From contig NC_133296.1 in the NCBI RefSeq assembly GCF_005239225.2, positions 6,634,001 through 6,698,000 of the forward strand: a DNA stretch of 64,000 nt, written 5' to 3'. The notes beneath the pieces are model-generated. The model saw only the letters and a program-made list of their open reading frames with translations. It did not search any database and was not told where the DNA came from. Numbering within the stretch: position 1 is the first letter of the stretch; each line of letters opens with the position of its first letter. The DNA comes from Populus alba. Its lineage: Eukaryota > Streptophyta > Magnoliopsida > Malpighiales > Salicaceae. Shown here in pieces: positions 48,601-61,091 of the stretch. The position numbers and the translations under genes are program-made.

Positions 48601-50142
48601 CTGAGTTTGCAGGGACACACATTGGCAAAGATGCTTAAATTTTGAAGACCAATTGCAGGCCAATTTGAAGCCCTTTTTTGGACCAAGTACCAATTGGAAA
48701 AGGTGCTAAAAATAAGGAAAGTTTGATTGAAGGTAAAATTAGAAGTAATTTTGCCGAGGAAGCAATTGGAGAAACCATGTTTTAACCCTGCACAGCTAGC
48801 GCTGTTTTTTTCTTTCCTTTTATTTGCAATTCATGTTTGGTTTCCATGGTTTCTCTCACTTGAATGGAGAGCTGAAGGCCACTTTTTTTTTTGCCTCATT
48901 TCAAAGAGAGCAGCTGGTACTTCATGGTCACAGCTATGAAAGGAAAGAAAGGAGCTATACCATGATTTGATCAATGAAAACTAATTGCTAAAATCATAAT
49001 AGAAATCAGAATATTTTAGTTTCCTTTTTGCATTTTTGTTATTGCAAATCTGTAAGGATTTGCTTCCTGGAATTAATGCATTGAATCTTTTCTAAATAGA
49101 GATATATTCAGACTATATAGAAGCTCTCTAATGACCCTAGTGAGGGCAGCGAGAAAAAGAAAGAATGAGCAGAGAAAACAGAAAAAGAAAGATAGAAAAA
49201 AACGTTTTTGCTCCATTTTTCTGGCACATAAAATCTGGCAGAAAAAAAGCCACTACGGTTTCTTCGTCTCCAGGTCTGTTTCTCTTCACTTCTGGCATGC
49301 TTTGTTTTTCATTGTGTTTGCACTGTTAACGTGGTCTCTTAGCATTTTTTTTTGTCAATACTATTCAAGTGAATTAATCCCCCAACGTCTCTCCATAGAT
49401 TACATTATCCTGTTGGTTGCTGATCCGAGGAGAGTTTATTGCTGCTGAAGTTTCGATTGTTGGTTATGGGATTTTGTCAGGCTCCCAAACGTCTCTCCAT
49501 AAATTACTTGCTGTTCGTTGCTGAGCTGAGCAGGATTTTTTGCTCCTAGAATGTCATGTATTGCTCCTGAAATTTCATCAGAGGCCAACATCTTGCCACA
49601 AATAATGTTGTCCTGGTTGCGGTGGTGGATGATAAACTCATCAGGTCTGCTGATAAAGCTCCTCTAGCTGAGCTGGTCTGAGCCGGGAAGAATGCTATAT
49701 AGAACAATTATTCCGAGCATCCCCTGCAAGCCAGACCGACTCGCTCACAAGCTTGGAAGCTTCTTTGATTCTCCCATCTGAAAAGACTGGTTATCAGAAC
49801 GGTCAGTAGAACGAATAGTTTTCCCAGCGCGAAATCATATTACCCTGCCTAGCCGAGCCAATTAACATGAATCGATAAATTCATATATAGTATTTCACTA
49901 CAGGGCTACTAAATGTGATCGATATGAAAATGAGAAAAGAATTTTATTAATTATAAAAGCACTCCTATATATAATTTTTTCTTTTTTTCCATCATTAATT
50001 CTCGCAGTAATTTAAGCTACAAAAAAGAAGTTAACAAAAGGAAAAGAAAACACATGCAATTAAGAGAATGGCTGGTATATGGCCATATTAAATGTGTGAT
50101 AATTTTCTTTTTCCACTCCAAATAATTGCATTTGTAAGAAGA
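48601..50142. other. Spacer end and right-arm 3' flank of the MSL10-like pseudogene
   Basis: 48601-48770 is unmatched spacer. From about 48770 it mirrors 46079-47685. Short ORFs here do not agree between the two arms, so I annotate no gene. Confidence 0.55.
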
Positions 50143-51740
50143 TTACATTGACATTCCCCCTTTGCCGAACATATCTACATGCATAAGATGTACTTGTTGT
50201 GGAAGGAGATGGTACTTAATGCCAAGGTTGTCAAAAATCTTCTTTAGTTCAAAAACAAGCTCCGATCTTCGAGCGCTCTTTTCCCCGTAGTTTTGATGGT
50301 TCATAGTATGTTGAACACAGAGAGTAAGCTTCATTTTGTGTTTACATTTTCTATCTCCTTCACAGCAATGTGTGCTTTTGGGTTCCAGTGCTTTGGTTTG
50401 CTCTCAATGTATCTGCAGTATTCCATAATGGTATTTTCTTGAAAACTAATACAAATACTAATTATCAATTGACCAATCTCTAAAGCTTTTGCATTTTTCA
50501 GCATATTACTAATATTATGTGTTACATAATGTGCTAGATATATAGAGAAAAAATCGGTAATAATTACTAATATCTAGAAAATATGATTTCTATTAGCAAA
50601 ATAAGTGTGATTAGGCAAGCTAATTACTTTAAGAAGTAATTTTGTCTAACACTAGAAATATTTTGAATGCAAATGAGATTAATAACTTATAGTGTATAGC
50701 TTTCTTGAGAGCATTGAAGTCATCAACAGAAATGGACACATCAATAGTGATGTCAATAGCATCCCCCATGTCTGTTCTTCTGAAATTACTGATAGGCTTT
50801 GTAAGAAGAATAGAATTGGGATAATATATCTTCTCCGCATCATACTGTAAAAACAACAGTTGTCAAAATATTTATCTATTCCATAATCATTTGAAATATA
50901 TATATATAATATATATATATATATATTATATATATATATATATATATATTCGCTAAATTAGGTTTCAACTATGTTGTGACTAGCAAGCTAGTTAAGGCTT
51001 AATAATAAAAAAGTGTACTTGTACGCCATCGATAACACAACGATCGCCAACAACAAAAGGATGCATAACAAAGATGAAAATGATGGACTCAAAGATAGTT
51101 TTGCAAGTGTTTTGGAACATGAACCCCACGAGTAGCAGTTGAGATGTGAAAACAACTAAAACCTTGGTCCTCGCCAATCCCGTTATCAAAAGGGAGATCA
51201 CAATTATAATTACAGTCACTATTGCACTTGCTAACATGTGAAGTTGTTGGACAGCAGTCTTGGTATCATTCAAGGAATGTGCCAATGCTTTTCTCTCAAC
51301 ATAGGCATGCACCTAGCAATTGAAAACATAAACATAGCAAAGAAGAAAATTATTTGTCTTTGAAAATATTGTTGATGTTCTTTCCCATAATAAATACAGG
51401 AAAAAGTAAATCTCATTTTAGTCCTTGATTAGAGGGATTAAAGTAGAGAAAATGGTACTATGTCTGGAATCTTGGAATCGAATCCACACCATATAGGCTT
51501 GATCAGTTGGCGATGATGTGATAATTAATTAAGCATTAAATCTCCTTTTCAACTAAACAACAAATTATTTATCCTAATTTGAAAGCAAGCATCTTTTAAC
51601 GTAGGAGGACTTTTCATGTTCACTGCATGTAAACATAGTAAGGTGAGGCCTTTAAAACCAAAAATAAAGCAAGTGGGTTTTGGATTTTTTATCACCCAAT
51701 TTCTGAAAGAAGATTTTGTGATTTTTCCAGTCTCAACAGT
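50143..51740 (-). pseudogene. MSL10-like pseudogene copy 3
   Basis: It mirrors copy 2. Exon 5 is 50412-50143, exon 4 about 50890-50694, exon 3 about 51312-51018 (still an open frame, VHAYVERKALAHSLNDTK to VGDRCVIDGVQ), and the exon-2 remnant runs to 51740. Breaks are: retrotransposon B in exon 2 at the same base as A; the exon-2 donor lost (GATAAA); the exon-4 acceptor changed from AG to AA and an early stop there (GAA TAG); and the exon-4 donor changed to AT. It converges on copy 2. Confidence 0.88.
50895..50949. repeat. AT microsatellite in pseudogene intron (right arm)
   Basis: Interrupted TA units, mirror of 45263-45307. Confidence 0.85.
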
Positions 51741-52753
51741 TGATTAGTACTTAAAAGTGCATGTTTATCAAGGTTTTATATCATCATTTTGCACTTGAAG
51801 TATCAGTAACTCCTTAACTAAAGCATGTTTTATAATAACAAGTTTGATACTATAAGATACCTTAATTTATGGTAAATGCTCATCTTAAATGCAGGCCTAT
51901 CACATAAATAAAAGGATTGATTGGTGAGTTTAACTATTGAAAGTGAAAGGACAAAGAGATGTCGGTGCAATCCAAACCGGAACATTGCTTGGTAATTGGA
52001 TCATATCTGGAGCTCTAGATCTCAGATTTAGGTTCATTTTATATGGATGGAAAGGTAAGAAAAAGGCCTACAACTTTCATGAGGAGCCTAAGATTTAAAA
52101 AGGCCGTTTTGAAGTCCAAACTGAAGGAACAACGAAGAAGTCCGAAGCTGTCCTGCAGCCCAGACACTATTTAGTGTTCAGCCCATATCTTGAGTTCTAG
52201 AAATCCATATGACCTCATCTTTTTTTTGTTGGAAAGCTGAGACAATTTCCTAGAACATTCTTGAGGATTCTGGGAAAATTATGATGTTAGCAATGACGTC
52301 TTGTTCAGACAAGAAGATAAGGATTGTCACCAAGTCAAGATGTGGCCACCCATTCATCAATTAGTCAACAAATCAATAGTTCCAAATTTTGGCCTATAAA
52401 AGGAGGCACTTACCATGTATTGAGGCATCTTGGTTTCCAGATCAAGATCATGCTCTTGCTTTCTCTCTTTGTATTGCTTATGTTTTGCTTTCATTAATAT
52501 CAAGTTTATGCACTTCATTTCCTTTCCTTTACTTAGTTAACTTCTTTCTCATTTATGTTCTTATCTTGTTCATCTATGTTTCTTTCTTTCATTATGTTTA
52601 GCTAAGTTAATTATGTCAAGCTGGAAAGGGTACACTAATGGTGTAAGAATAAGTATAATATAAACTTAACATGGACCTTAACGTTGGATACTAACATGTT
52701 TTATATTTGTTATCTTGTTCACTTTTAATACTTTGCTTGTTAAATGGTTAATC
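51741..52753 (+). repeat. 5' LTR fragment of element B
   Basis: It covers about two thirds of the full LTR seen in C and includes a TATA box (CCTATAAAAGG near 52394). The last 0.5 kb and the primer-binding site are deleted. Confidence 0.88.
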
Positions 52754-55700
52754 TTTTAATTATAGGAATGGACTGATGAAGCTATCATTTGGAAACATGA
52801 CATTGGAGATGAATATTTTCAACATTTACAAGCAACCTGGAGATGATAATGATTTACAGAAAGTGGACTTTATTGAAAAATTAGTTCATAATCAATTTCA
52901 AACCATTTCCAGTGAAACTGAGATTGATGAATCTGATGATTTGTAAATGGTCTACTTTCAGGAATCAAAGGCATGCAATTGGAGACCATAAATTGAAGAA
53001 TTGCCACCACGATCAATTGAGCCCATACCTTCAAGTGTTCAACCACCAAAACCTGAATTGAAGTCGTTACCATTTAATCTCAAATACTCATTTTTGGGAG
53101 AAAATGAAACTTTTCCGGTAATAATCTCTTCCAAACTTAATGCACATCAAGAAGGTAAGTTATTACAGACTCTGAAAATGCATAAAAATGCATTAGGATG
53201 GACCATAGCTGACATAAAAGGAATTAGCCCTTTGATTTGCACATACAGGATTTATTTGGAGGAAAATACTAAACCCTCTAAAGAAATGCAACGAAGGCTT
53301 AATCCTAATATGAAAGAAGTAGTGAAAAATGAAGTCATTAAGCTTCTAGATAATGGAATCATTTATCTTATTTCTGACAGCAAATGGGTAAGTCCTACTC
53401 AAGTTGTACCCAAAAAGTATGGAGTCACTGTGATAACGAATGAGAAAAATGAGTTAATTCCAACTAGGACTGTTACTGGTTGGCACATGTGCATTGACTA
53501 TAGGAAACTTAATTCTATGACTAGAAAAGATCATTTCCCTTTACCTTTCATGGATCAAATCCTAGAAAGAGTTGCAGGTCATGAATTTTATTGTTTCCTA
53601 GATGGCTATTCAGGTTACAATCAAATTGAAATTGCATTGGAATATCAAGAGAAGACTACTTTCACATGTCCATTTGGTACTTTTGCATATCGAAGGATGC
53701 CTTTTGGATTATGTAATGCACCAGCCACGTTTCAAAGATGCATGCTTAGCATATTCAGTGATATGGTTGAACGTTTTCTTGAGATTTTTATGGATGATTT
53801 TTCTGTTTTTGGTGATTCATTTGATGATTGTTTGACTAACTTAGAAAAGGTTTTGAGCAGGTTTGAAGAAAAGAATCTTGTACTGAATTCGAAAAAATAT
53901 CACTTTATGGTAAGAAACGGCATTGTACTTGGTCACATTGTTTCATCAAAAGGAATTGAGGTTGACAAATCTAAAATCGAGTTAATTGCCAACTTACCAA
54001 CACCAAAATCTGTTAAAGATGTTAGATCATTCTTAAGACATGCTGGTTTTTACAGAAGGTTCATCAAAGATTTTAGTGTAATATCTAAGCCCTTGAGTAA
54101 CCTTCTAACAAAGGATAATATTTTTGAATGGACTGAACATTGTGAAGAAGCCTTTGTTAAACTTAAAAACTTTCTTACTTCTGCTCCTGTCATTCAACCT
54201 CCTGATTGGTCATTACCTTTTGAAATAATGTGTGACGCTAGTGATTATGCCGTGGGTGCTGTCTTGGGACAAAGAAAAGATAAGAAACCTAATGTGATTT
54301 ACTATACAAGTAAAACTTTAAATAGTGGTCAAATGAATTACACCACCACTGAAAAAGAATTACTTGCAGTAGTATTTACTTGTGATAAATTCAAGTCTTA
54401 TCTAGTTGGCTCACCTGTTGTTGTTTTAAGTGATCATGCAACATTGAAATATCTTCTTTCTAAGAAATATTCTAAGGCTAGATTGGCGCGATGGATTTTG
54501 TTACTTCAAGAATTTGATATCACAATCAAAGACAAAAAAAGGCACCGAAAATGTTGTTGCAGATCATTTGTCAAGATTGACAACAGTTTTGAAATCTGAC
54601 ATCACACCAATCGATGACTATTTTCTCGATGAATCTTTACTTTCTGTTTGTACGATGCCTTGGTTTGTTAATATTGTTAATTTTCTTGTTTCAGGACAAT
54701 TGCCAGCTCATTGGAGTACCCAAGACAAAAGAAAGTTCTTGAACGAAGTGAAGAACTTTTATTGGGATGACCCTTATTTATTCAAATATTGTCCTGATCA
54801 AATATTTCGAAGATGCATTCCTGACAATGAGGGAAGTAGTGTCATTAAATTGTGTCATTCTGAGGCATGTGGGGATCATTTCTCATCAAGAAAGACAACT
54901 GCAAAAATCTTACAAAGTGGATTTTATTGGCCCACCATGTTCAAAGACTCACTGCATTCTGCAAGACTTGTGAAAATTGTCAAAAGTTGAGATCTATTTC
55001 AAAACATCACATGATGCCTTTAAATCCTATTCTTGTCATTGAGATCTTTGACTGTTGGGGTATAGATTTCATGGGTCCATTTCCTCCATCATTTGGTTTC
55101 GTGTACATATTAGTCGCAGTAGATTATGTTTTAAAATGGATAAAGGCAATTCCAAGTCGAAACTATGATCACAAAACAGTGATAAAGTTTTTGAAAGACA
55201 ATATTTTGAGTCGATTTGGAATCCCTCGAGCCATAATAAGTGATGGTGAAACACATTTCTGCAACAAGCCATTTGCTTCTTTAATGAAGAAATATGGAAT
55301 CACACACAAAGTTGTCACCCCTTATCACCCTCAGACAAGTGGACAAGTAGAGCTTGCTAATAGGGAGATCAAACAGATCTTGGAGAAAACGGTGAACCCT
55401 AATCGGAAAGACTGATCTTTAAGACTTAATGATGCACTTTGGGCTTATCGAACTGCATATAAAACATCATTAGGTATGTCACCTTATAGACTAGTCTATG
55501 GAAAACCTTGTCACTTGCCTGTGGAAATTGAACATAAAGCTTATTGGGCTATTAAAGCTTTCAATTCAAACATTGATGATGCTAGTCAGCTGCGAAAATT
55601 GCAAATAAATGAGCTTGAGGAAATTAGAAATGATGCATATGACAATTCAAGAATTCATAAAGCAAGAATCAAAGAGTTTTTCATGACAAGAAAATACTAA

Positions 55701-55975
55701 GAAAAACATTCAATGTTTGGTCAAAAAGTCTTGCTTTATAATTCTTGACTCCATTTATTTCCTGGAAAACTAAGATCAAGATGGAGCGGTCCTTTTATTG
55801 TGAAACATGTGTATCCATATGGGGCCTGTGATATCAAGAATCCAAAGAATGGCAATGTTTTCAAGGTAAATGGGCATCGGTTGAAAGTTTATTTTGACAA
55901 TTTTTCAGTTGAAAATGACTCTACTGAATTGAGTGATCCTGTATATAAAGATTGATTCTTTTTCTCACATTGTTT
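52754..55975 (+). pseudogene. Athila-like pol of element B
   Basis: RT and RNase H lie in one open frame ending at 54599: RT motifs [20 protein letters not shown] and [12 protein letters not shown] (53787), RNase [15 protein letters not shown] and [13 protein letters not shown] frameshift near 54540 leads to the integrase frame. The zinc-binding region follows ([25 protein letters not shown]), with another frameshift near 54950 between its His and Cys pairs. The DDE core comes next ([29 protein letters not shown]). A stop at about 55414, where A has Trp, and a further frameshift near 55690 break the integrase C-terminus. It is not functional as it stands. Confidence 0.9.
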
Positions 55976-56101
55976 TGTGTTTGTTTTGGTGTATCTTTTG
56001 TTTTGCTAGTTTCTCTCACCCCGGTCAAATGGCGGATAACGGTACTTTATGACTCTTAAGTCGGTTCTTTCAGTTTCCAATGATAACTGATATCTGTGTA
56101 T

Positions 56102-56106
56102 ATAAT
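56102..56106. repeat. Probable left target-site duplication of element C
   Basis: ATAAT lies directly before the LTR of C, inside element B. Element A shows the uninterrupted sequence TATATAATTGTGC at the mirror position. The right copy lies outside the window, so this is untested. Confidence 0.5.
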
Positions 56107-57662
56107 TGATTAGTACTTAAAAGTGCATGTTTATCAAGGTTTTATATCATCATTTTGCACTTGAAGTATCAATAACTCATTAACTAAAGTATGTTTTATA
56201 ATAACAAGTTTGATATTATAAGATACCTTAATTTATGGTAAATGCTCATTTTAAATGCAGGACTATCACATAAATAAAAGGATTGATTGATGAGTTTAAG
56301 CATTGAAAGTTAAAGGACAAAGAGATGGCCAAACTTAGAAAAGAGATGTCGGTGCAGTCCAAAACCGGAACAGTGCTCGGTAATTGGATCATATCTGGAG
56401 CTCTAGATCTCGGATTTAGGTCCAATTTATATGGATGGAAAGGTAAAACATAGGCCTACAACTTTCATTTGGACACCAAGATCTAAGAAGGCCGTTTTCA
56501 AGTCCAAAATATAGGAACAACGAAGAAGTCCGAAGCTGTCCTGCAGCCCAGACACTATTTAGTGTTCAGCCCATATCTTGAGTTCTAGAAGTCCAAATGA
56601 CCTCATCTTTTTTTTTGTTGGAAAGCTGAGACAATTTCCTAGAACATTCCTGAGGATTCTGGGCAAATTATGATGTTAGCAATGACGTCTTGTTCAGACA
56701 AGAAGATAAGGATTGTTATCAAGTCAAGATATGGCCACCCACTCATCAATTAGTCAACAAATCAATAGTTCCAAATTTTGGCCTATAAAAGGAGGCACTT
56801 ACCATGTATTGAGGCATCTTGGTTTCCAGATCAAGATCATGCTCTTGCTTTCTCTCTTTTGTATTGCTTATGTTTTTGCTTTCATTAATATCAAGTTTAT
56901 GCACTTCATTTCCTTTCCTTTACTTAGTTAACTTCTTTCTCATTTATGTTCTTATCTTGTTCATCTATGTTTCTTTCATTCATTATGTTTAGCTAAGTTA
57001 ATTATGTCAAGGTGAAAAGGGTACACTAATGGTGTAAGAATAAGTATAATATAAACTTAACATGGACCTTAACGTTGGATACTAACATGTTTTATATTTG
57101 TTATCTTGTTCACTTTTAATACTTTGCTTGTTAAATGGTTAATCTAGATTTATGTTGTATAACACTTGGTACAACAAAATACTTGGTACTTTCATAGCCC
57201 ATACTGTATGGTATAACCGACACCTGAGCTATGAAAAGGGACTTGATTTGTTGTTAACATAAGTTATAATCATGAATGCCTGCCAACATTTACAAGTATT
57301 AGCTTTATTCGAATAAAGATAACTAATGTAATCATGTTAACAATTTATAATCTGATTGGAACCTCCTTTATGTGTGGTTTCCAATTGAGTAATAAGAGTT
57401 TATATTATACTTGTTTGAAGTACCATTAGTGGATCCTCTAACCTTGACATTTGTTTTTATCGTTGTTTAATCTTTACATCAATCTTTCATCTCAAATTTC
57501 TCTTTATTATTACTATTACTATTATTGTTATTATTGTTGTTGTATTGTTATTTATAATTTATACAATAAACCTCTCTGTGGTTCGACCCCGGTCTTGCCG
57601 GGTTATTTATTACTTCGACACTCCTGCACTTGGGAGAAGACATCAAGCTTTTGGTCGTGTCA
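56107..57662 (+). repeat. 5' LTR of element C (1556 bp)
   Basis: It begins TGATTAGTACTT and ends GTGTCA, the TG...CA form of LTRs. It contains a TATA box and a module with CATATCTGGAGCTCTAGATC that resembles part of the 312-bp tandem repeat. Confidence 0.9.
56784..56790 (+). promoter_or_regulatory. LTR TATA box
   Basis: TATAAAA within GGCCTATAAAAGGAGGC, conserved in all LTR copies in the window. It probably sets the retroelement transcript start about 30 bases downstream. Confidence 0.65.
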
Positions 57663-57669
57663 AGTTTTT

Positions 57670-57687
57670 TGGCGCCGTTGCCGGGGA
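57670..57687 (+). other. Primer-binding site, tRNA-Asp type
   Basis: TGGCGCCGTTGCCGGGGA complements the 3' end of plant tRNA-Asp, the usual primer of Athila elements. It lies 7 bases after the LTR end. Confidence 0.9.
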
Positions 57688-57894
57688 GGTAAATTCTTGT
57701 ATAAATTATAATATTTAATTTATTTTCTCTTTTCACTTTTCATTTTATCTATTTTTGTTTCCTTTGTTTTGTTTTGTTTCTTTTTCTTCTATTTTCTTTT
57801 CTTGCTTTTATTCTCTTCTTACACGTGCATGAGAGTTTGGTCACGTACATTAAGTGGTAGACTTTGTAGGGTATCCTCAACATTTTCAGAAAAT

Positions 57895-60186
57895 ATGGCC
57901 GAAGAAGATAATCAATCACTTCATAATGAGAATAATGAGAATAACCGTATGAGAACACTTAGAGACCACATGAATCCCACAAGAACAAGTGCACCCTCAT
58001 GCATAGTTTTCCCTCCTGATGCATCTCATTTTAATTTTAAGCCAGGCATTATTCAACTTTTACCATCTTTTCATGGCTTAGACTTAGAAAAATCCATACT
58101 TGCATTTAAGGGAATTTGAGGAGGTCTGTAATACCTATAATGACTCAAATTGTAGCATGAACACCATTCGATTAAAGCTTTTTCCTTTTTCATTAAAAAA
58201 TAAAGCTAAAACATGGCTACAAAATTTGAGACCAGGATCCATTCGTGCTTGGGATGATATGCAACAACAATTTTTAAAGAAGTTTTTTTCCATCTCACAG
58301 AACAAACTCTTTCAAAAGACAAATCATCACTTTCACTCAAAAGCCAGGAGAAACATTTTTACCAATGTTGGGATAGGTATCGAGATTTGCTTAATACTTG
58401 CCCACATCATGGTTTTGAAACATGGAGATTGGTTTCACATTTTTATGAGGGTTTAACACCTAGAGATAGGCAAATGGTTGAATTGATGTGCAATGGAACT
58501 TTTGAAGATAAAGACCCTAATGAAGCAATGGAATACCTAGACTTGCTAGCTGAAAATGCTCAAAATTGGGACACCACAGGTACTTATGAGGCACAAGGTA
58601 AAACTCAACCTCATACATCTAGTGGGGGTATGCACAACCTTAGGGAAGATCATGACCTCCAAGCCAAGTTTGCATCTTTAGCTAGAAAAGTCGAGGCACT
58701 AGAATTAAAAAAGAGTGGTCAATTAAAATCTGTTCAAGACATTGTGTGTCAAATCTGTGAAACAAATGAGCATGCAACCAATGATTGTCCAACTTTGCCT
58801 TCTTTTAAGGAATGCCTCCATCAACAAGCCCATGCTTTAAACAGTTTCCAAAGGCCCAACCATAACCCATACTCACAAACATATAACCCTGGTTGGAGAA
58901 ATCACCCAAATTTTAGTTGGAAGAGTGATAGCAACAATGCACAAACTTCACATCCACCGTTTCAAGCACACCATAATTTCCAAAATTCTCATGGATATGC
59001 ACCTCCTTATGCTCCACCTCCTAGAAGAAATTTTGAGGAAACATTGCATGCATTCATTGAAAAGCAGGAGACAATCAACACTCAACTTGCTCAAAGCATG
59101 ACCGATTTTAAAGATGCTCTTGCAAAATTAACATCTGCTCTCAGTTTCCAAGAGAAAGGTAAGTTTCCTTCTCAACCACAGCAAAATCCAAAGGGGCAAT
59201 ACAATGCAAATGCAAGTAGTTCTGGAAGCCAACACATGGATCAAGTCAAATCAGTCATCACTCTTCGTAGTGGTAAGGTTATTGAAAAACCTATTCTTGA
59301 ACCTTGTGAGAAAGATGATGAGTCTATCTCTGAGGGTAAGGAAGGGGTTGAACCTGAACATTGCAAAGAAAAGGCTGATTCCCCGCCAGCACTTCCATTT
59401 CCTCATGCCATGACCAAACAAAGGAAAGTCAATCACAACTCTGAAATCTTTGAAATTTTCAAACAGGTAAGGATCAATATACCTTTGTTGGATGCTATTA
59501 AACAGGTTCCTTCCTATGCTAAATTTTTGAAAGATCTGTGCACTGTGAAGAGAAAATTGAATGTGAAAAAGAAAGCATTTTTAGCCGAACAAGTAAGTGC
59601 CATTCTTCAGAACAATAATGCTTTGAAATATAAAGACCCTGGTTGTCCTACAATTTCTTGCTTTATTGGAGAACATAAAATTGAAAGAGCCTTACTTGAT
59701 CTTGGAGCTAGTGTGAATTTACTTCCATATTCAGTTTTTCAGAGTCTCAATCTAGGTGAGTTAAAACCAACTTCTGTAACTCTTTTACTCGCCGATAGAT
59801 CTGTAAAAGTGCCTAGAGGAATAATTGAAGATGTGTTAGTACAAGTCGATAAATTCATTTATCCTATGGATTTTATTGTCTTCGACACGCAACCTGTTGA
59901 AGCATGTAATTCATTTCCTATTATTTTAGGACGTCCGTTTCTTGCAACTTCTAATGCATTGATTAATTGTAGGAATGGACTCATGAAGTTATCTTTTGGA
60001 AACATGACATTAGAGATGAATATTTTCAACGTTTGCAAGCAGCCTGGAGATGATAATGATTTACAAGAAGTAGATCATATTGAAGAATTAGTTCATGATC
60101 AACTTGAATCTACTTTGAGTAAAATTGAGTTGGATGAATATGAAGATTTGCAAAATGATTTATTCTCAGGAAGAAATCACGGATGA
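57895..60186 (+). pseudogene. Athila-like gag-protease of element C
   Basis: The start is MAEEDNQSLHNENNENN. The capsid-like region has LHLREFEEVCNTY (second frame) and YEGLTPRDRQMVELMCNG. From 58387 one long frame runs to 60186 with a zinc knuckle CQICETNEHATNDC (C-x2-C-x4-H-x4-C, near 58750), a Pro/Asn/Gln-rich linker, ITLRSGKVIE and the retropepsin site LLDLGASVNLLP near 59695. Two or more indels in gag (near 58090 and 58300-58370) split the frame, so full Gag cannot be made. The end at 60186 is the junction of a deletion that removed RT and RNase H. Confidence 0.88.
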
Positions 60187-60883
60187 AAAAGGCACCGAAA
60201 ATATTGATGCCGATCTTTTGTCAAGAGTGACAACAGATTTGATATCTGACATCACACCAATCGATGATTACTTTCCTGAAGAATCCTTACTTTCTCTCAG
60301 TTCAATGCCTTGGTTTGCTAAAAATATCAATTTTCTTGCAACAGGAGATTTGCCAGCTCACTGGAGTACCGAAGACAAAGGAAATTTTTTGAACGAAGTG
60401 AAGAACTTTTACTTAGATGACCCTTACTTATTCAAAAATTGTCCTGATCAAATATTTCAAAAATGCATTCCCGACAATGAGGTAAGTAATGTCATTAAAC
60501 TTTGTCATTCTGAAGCATGTGGGAGTCAATTCTCATCAAGAGAGACGACTGCAAAAATCTTACAAAATAGATTTTATTGGCCCACCATGTTCAAGGACAC
60601 ACATGCATTCTGCAAAACTTGTGAAAATTGTCAAAAAGTTGATACTGGTCAAAAAGTTTTGCTTTATAATTCTCAACTCCATTTATTTCCTGAAAAACTA
60701 AGATCAAGATGGAGCGGTCCATTTATTTTGAAACATGTGTATCCTTATGGGGCCCTTGATATTGAGAATCCAAAGAATGACAATGTTTTGAAGGTAAATG
60801 AACATCGTTTAAAAGCTTACTTTGATGAGTTTCCTAGTGAAAATGAATCCATTGGTTTGAATAATCTTATTGATAAAGGTTGA
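60183..60883 (+). pseudogene. Integrase remnant of element C, catalytic core deleted
   Basis: The frame carries the region before integrase ([18 protein letters not shown]), the zinc-binding H-H-C-C part ([28 protein letters not shown]) and then jumps directly to the C-terminal part ([35 protein letters not shown]). Everything between, including all three DDE residues, is missing compared with A and B, yet the frame stays open across the join. It is in a different frame from gag-protease. Confidence 0.85.
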
Positions 60884-61091
60884 TTATTTTGTTTTTCTCG
60901 CATTTTTTTTGTTGCTTTTTAGTGTGACTTTTGTTTTGCTAGTCTTTCACCCCGGTCAAATGGCGGATAACGGTACTCCGTGACTTAAGTCGGTTCTTTC
61001 AGTTTCCCAAATAACTGATATCTGTATATGTTTGTATAATTCTTAGCTATTTCTTCCTTCTTTGAATCGCTTCTCTAATTCTCTTTTGAAA

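Larger units (their letters stand above)
40104..56106. repeat. Large inverted repeat, arms of about 7.5 kb
   Basis: The left arm 40104-47685 is mirrored by the right arm about 48770-56106. Both contain retrotransposon pol, the same truncated LTR, the same insertion in MSL10-like exon 2, MSL10-like exons 3-5 and about 1.5 kb of 3' flank. Differences are scattered substitutions and small indels, a few percent by eye. The assembly gap and 0.6 kb of unique spacer form the centre. The left arm ends at 40104 only because element C interrupts the right arm at 56106. Confidence 0.88.
51741..56106 (+). mobile_element. Athila-like Ty3/gypsy element B (interrupted by C, continues past the window)
   Basis: It starts TGATTAGTACTTAAAAG at 51741 inside MSL10-like exon 2, has 1.01 kb of LTR, the same deletion junction as A at about 52754, then pol. 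It is interrupted after ATAAT at 56106 by the LTR of element C. Matching element A shows that the cargo genes and 3' LTR should follow beyond 64000. Confidence 0.88.
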
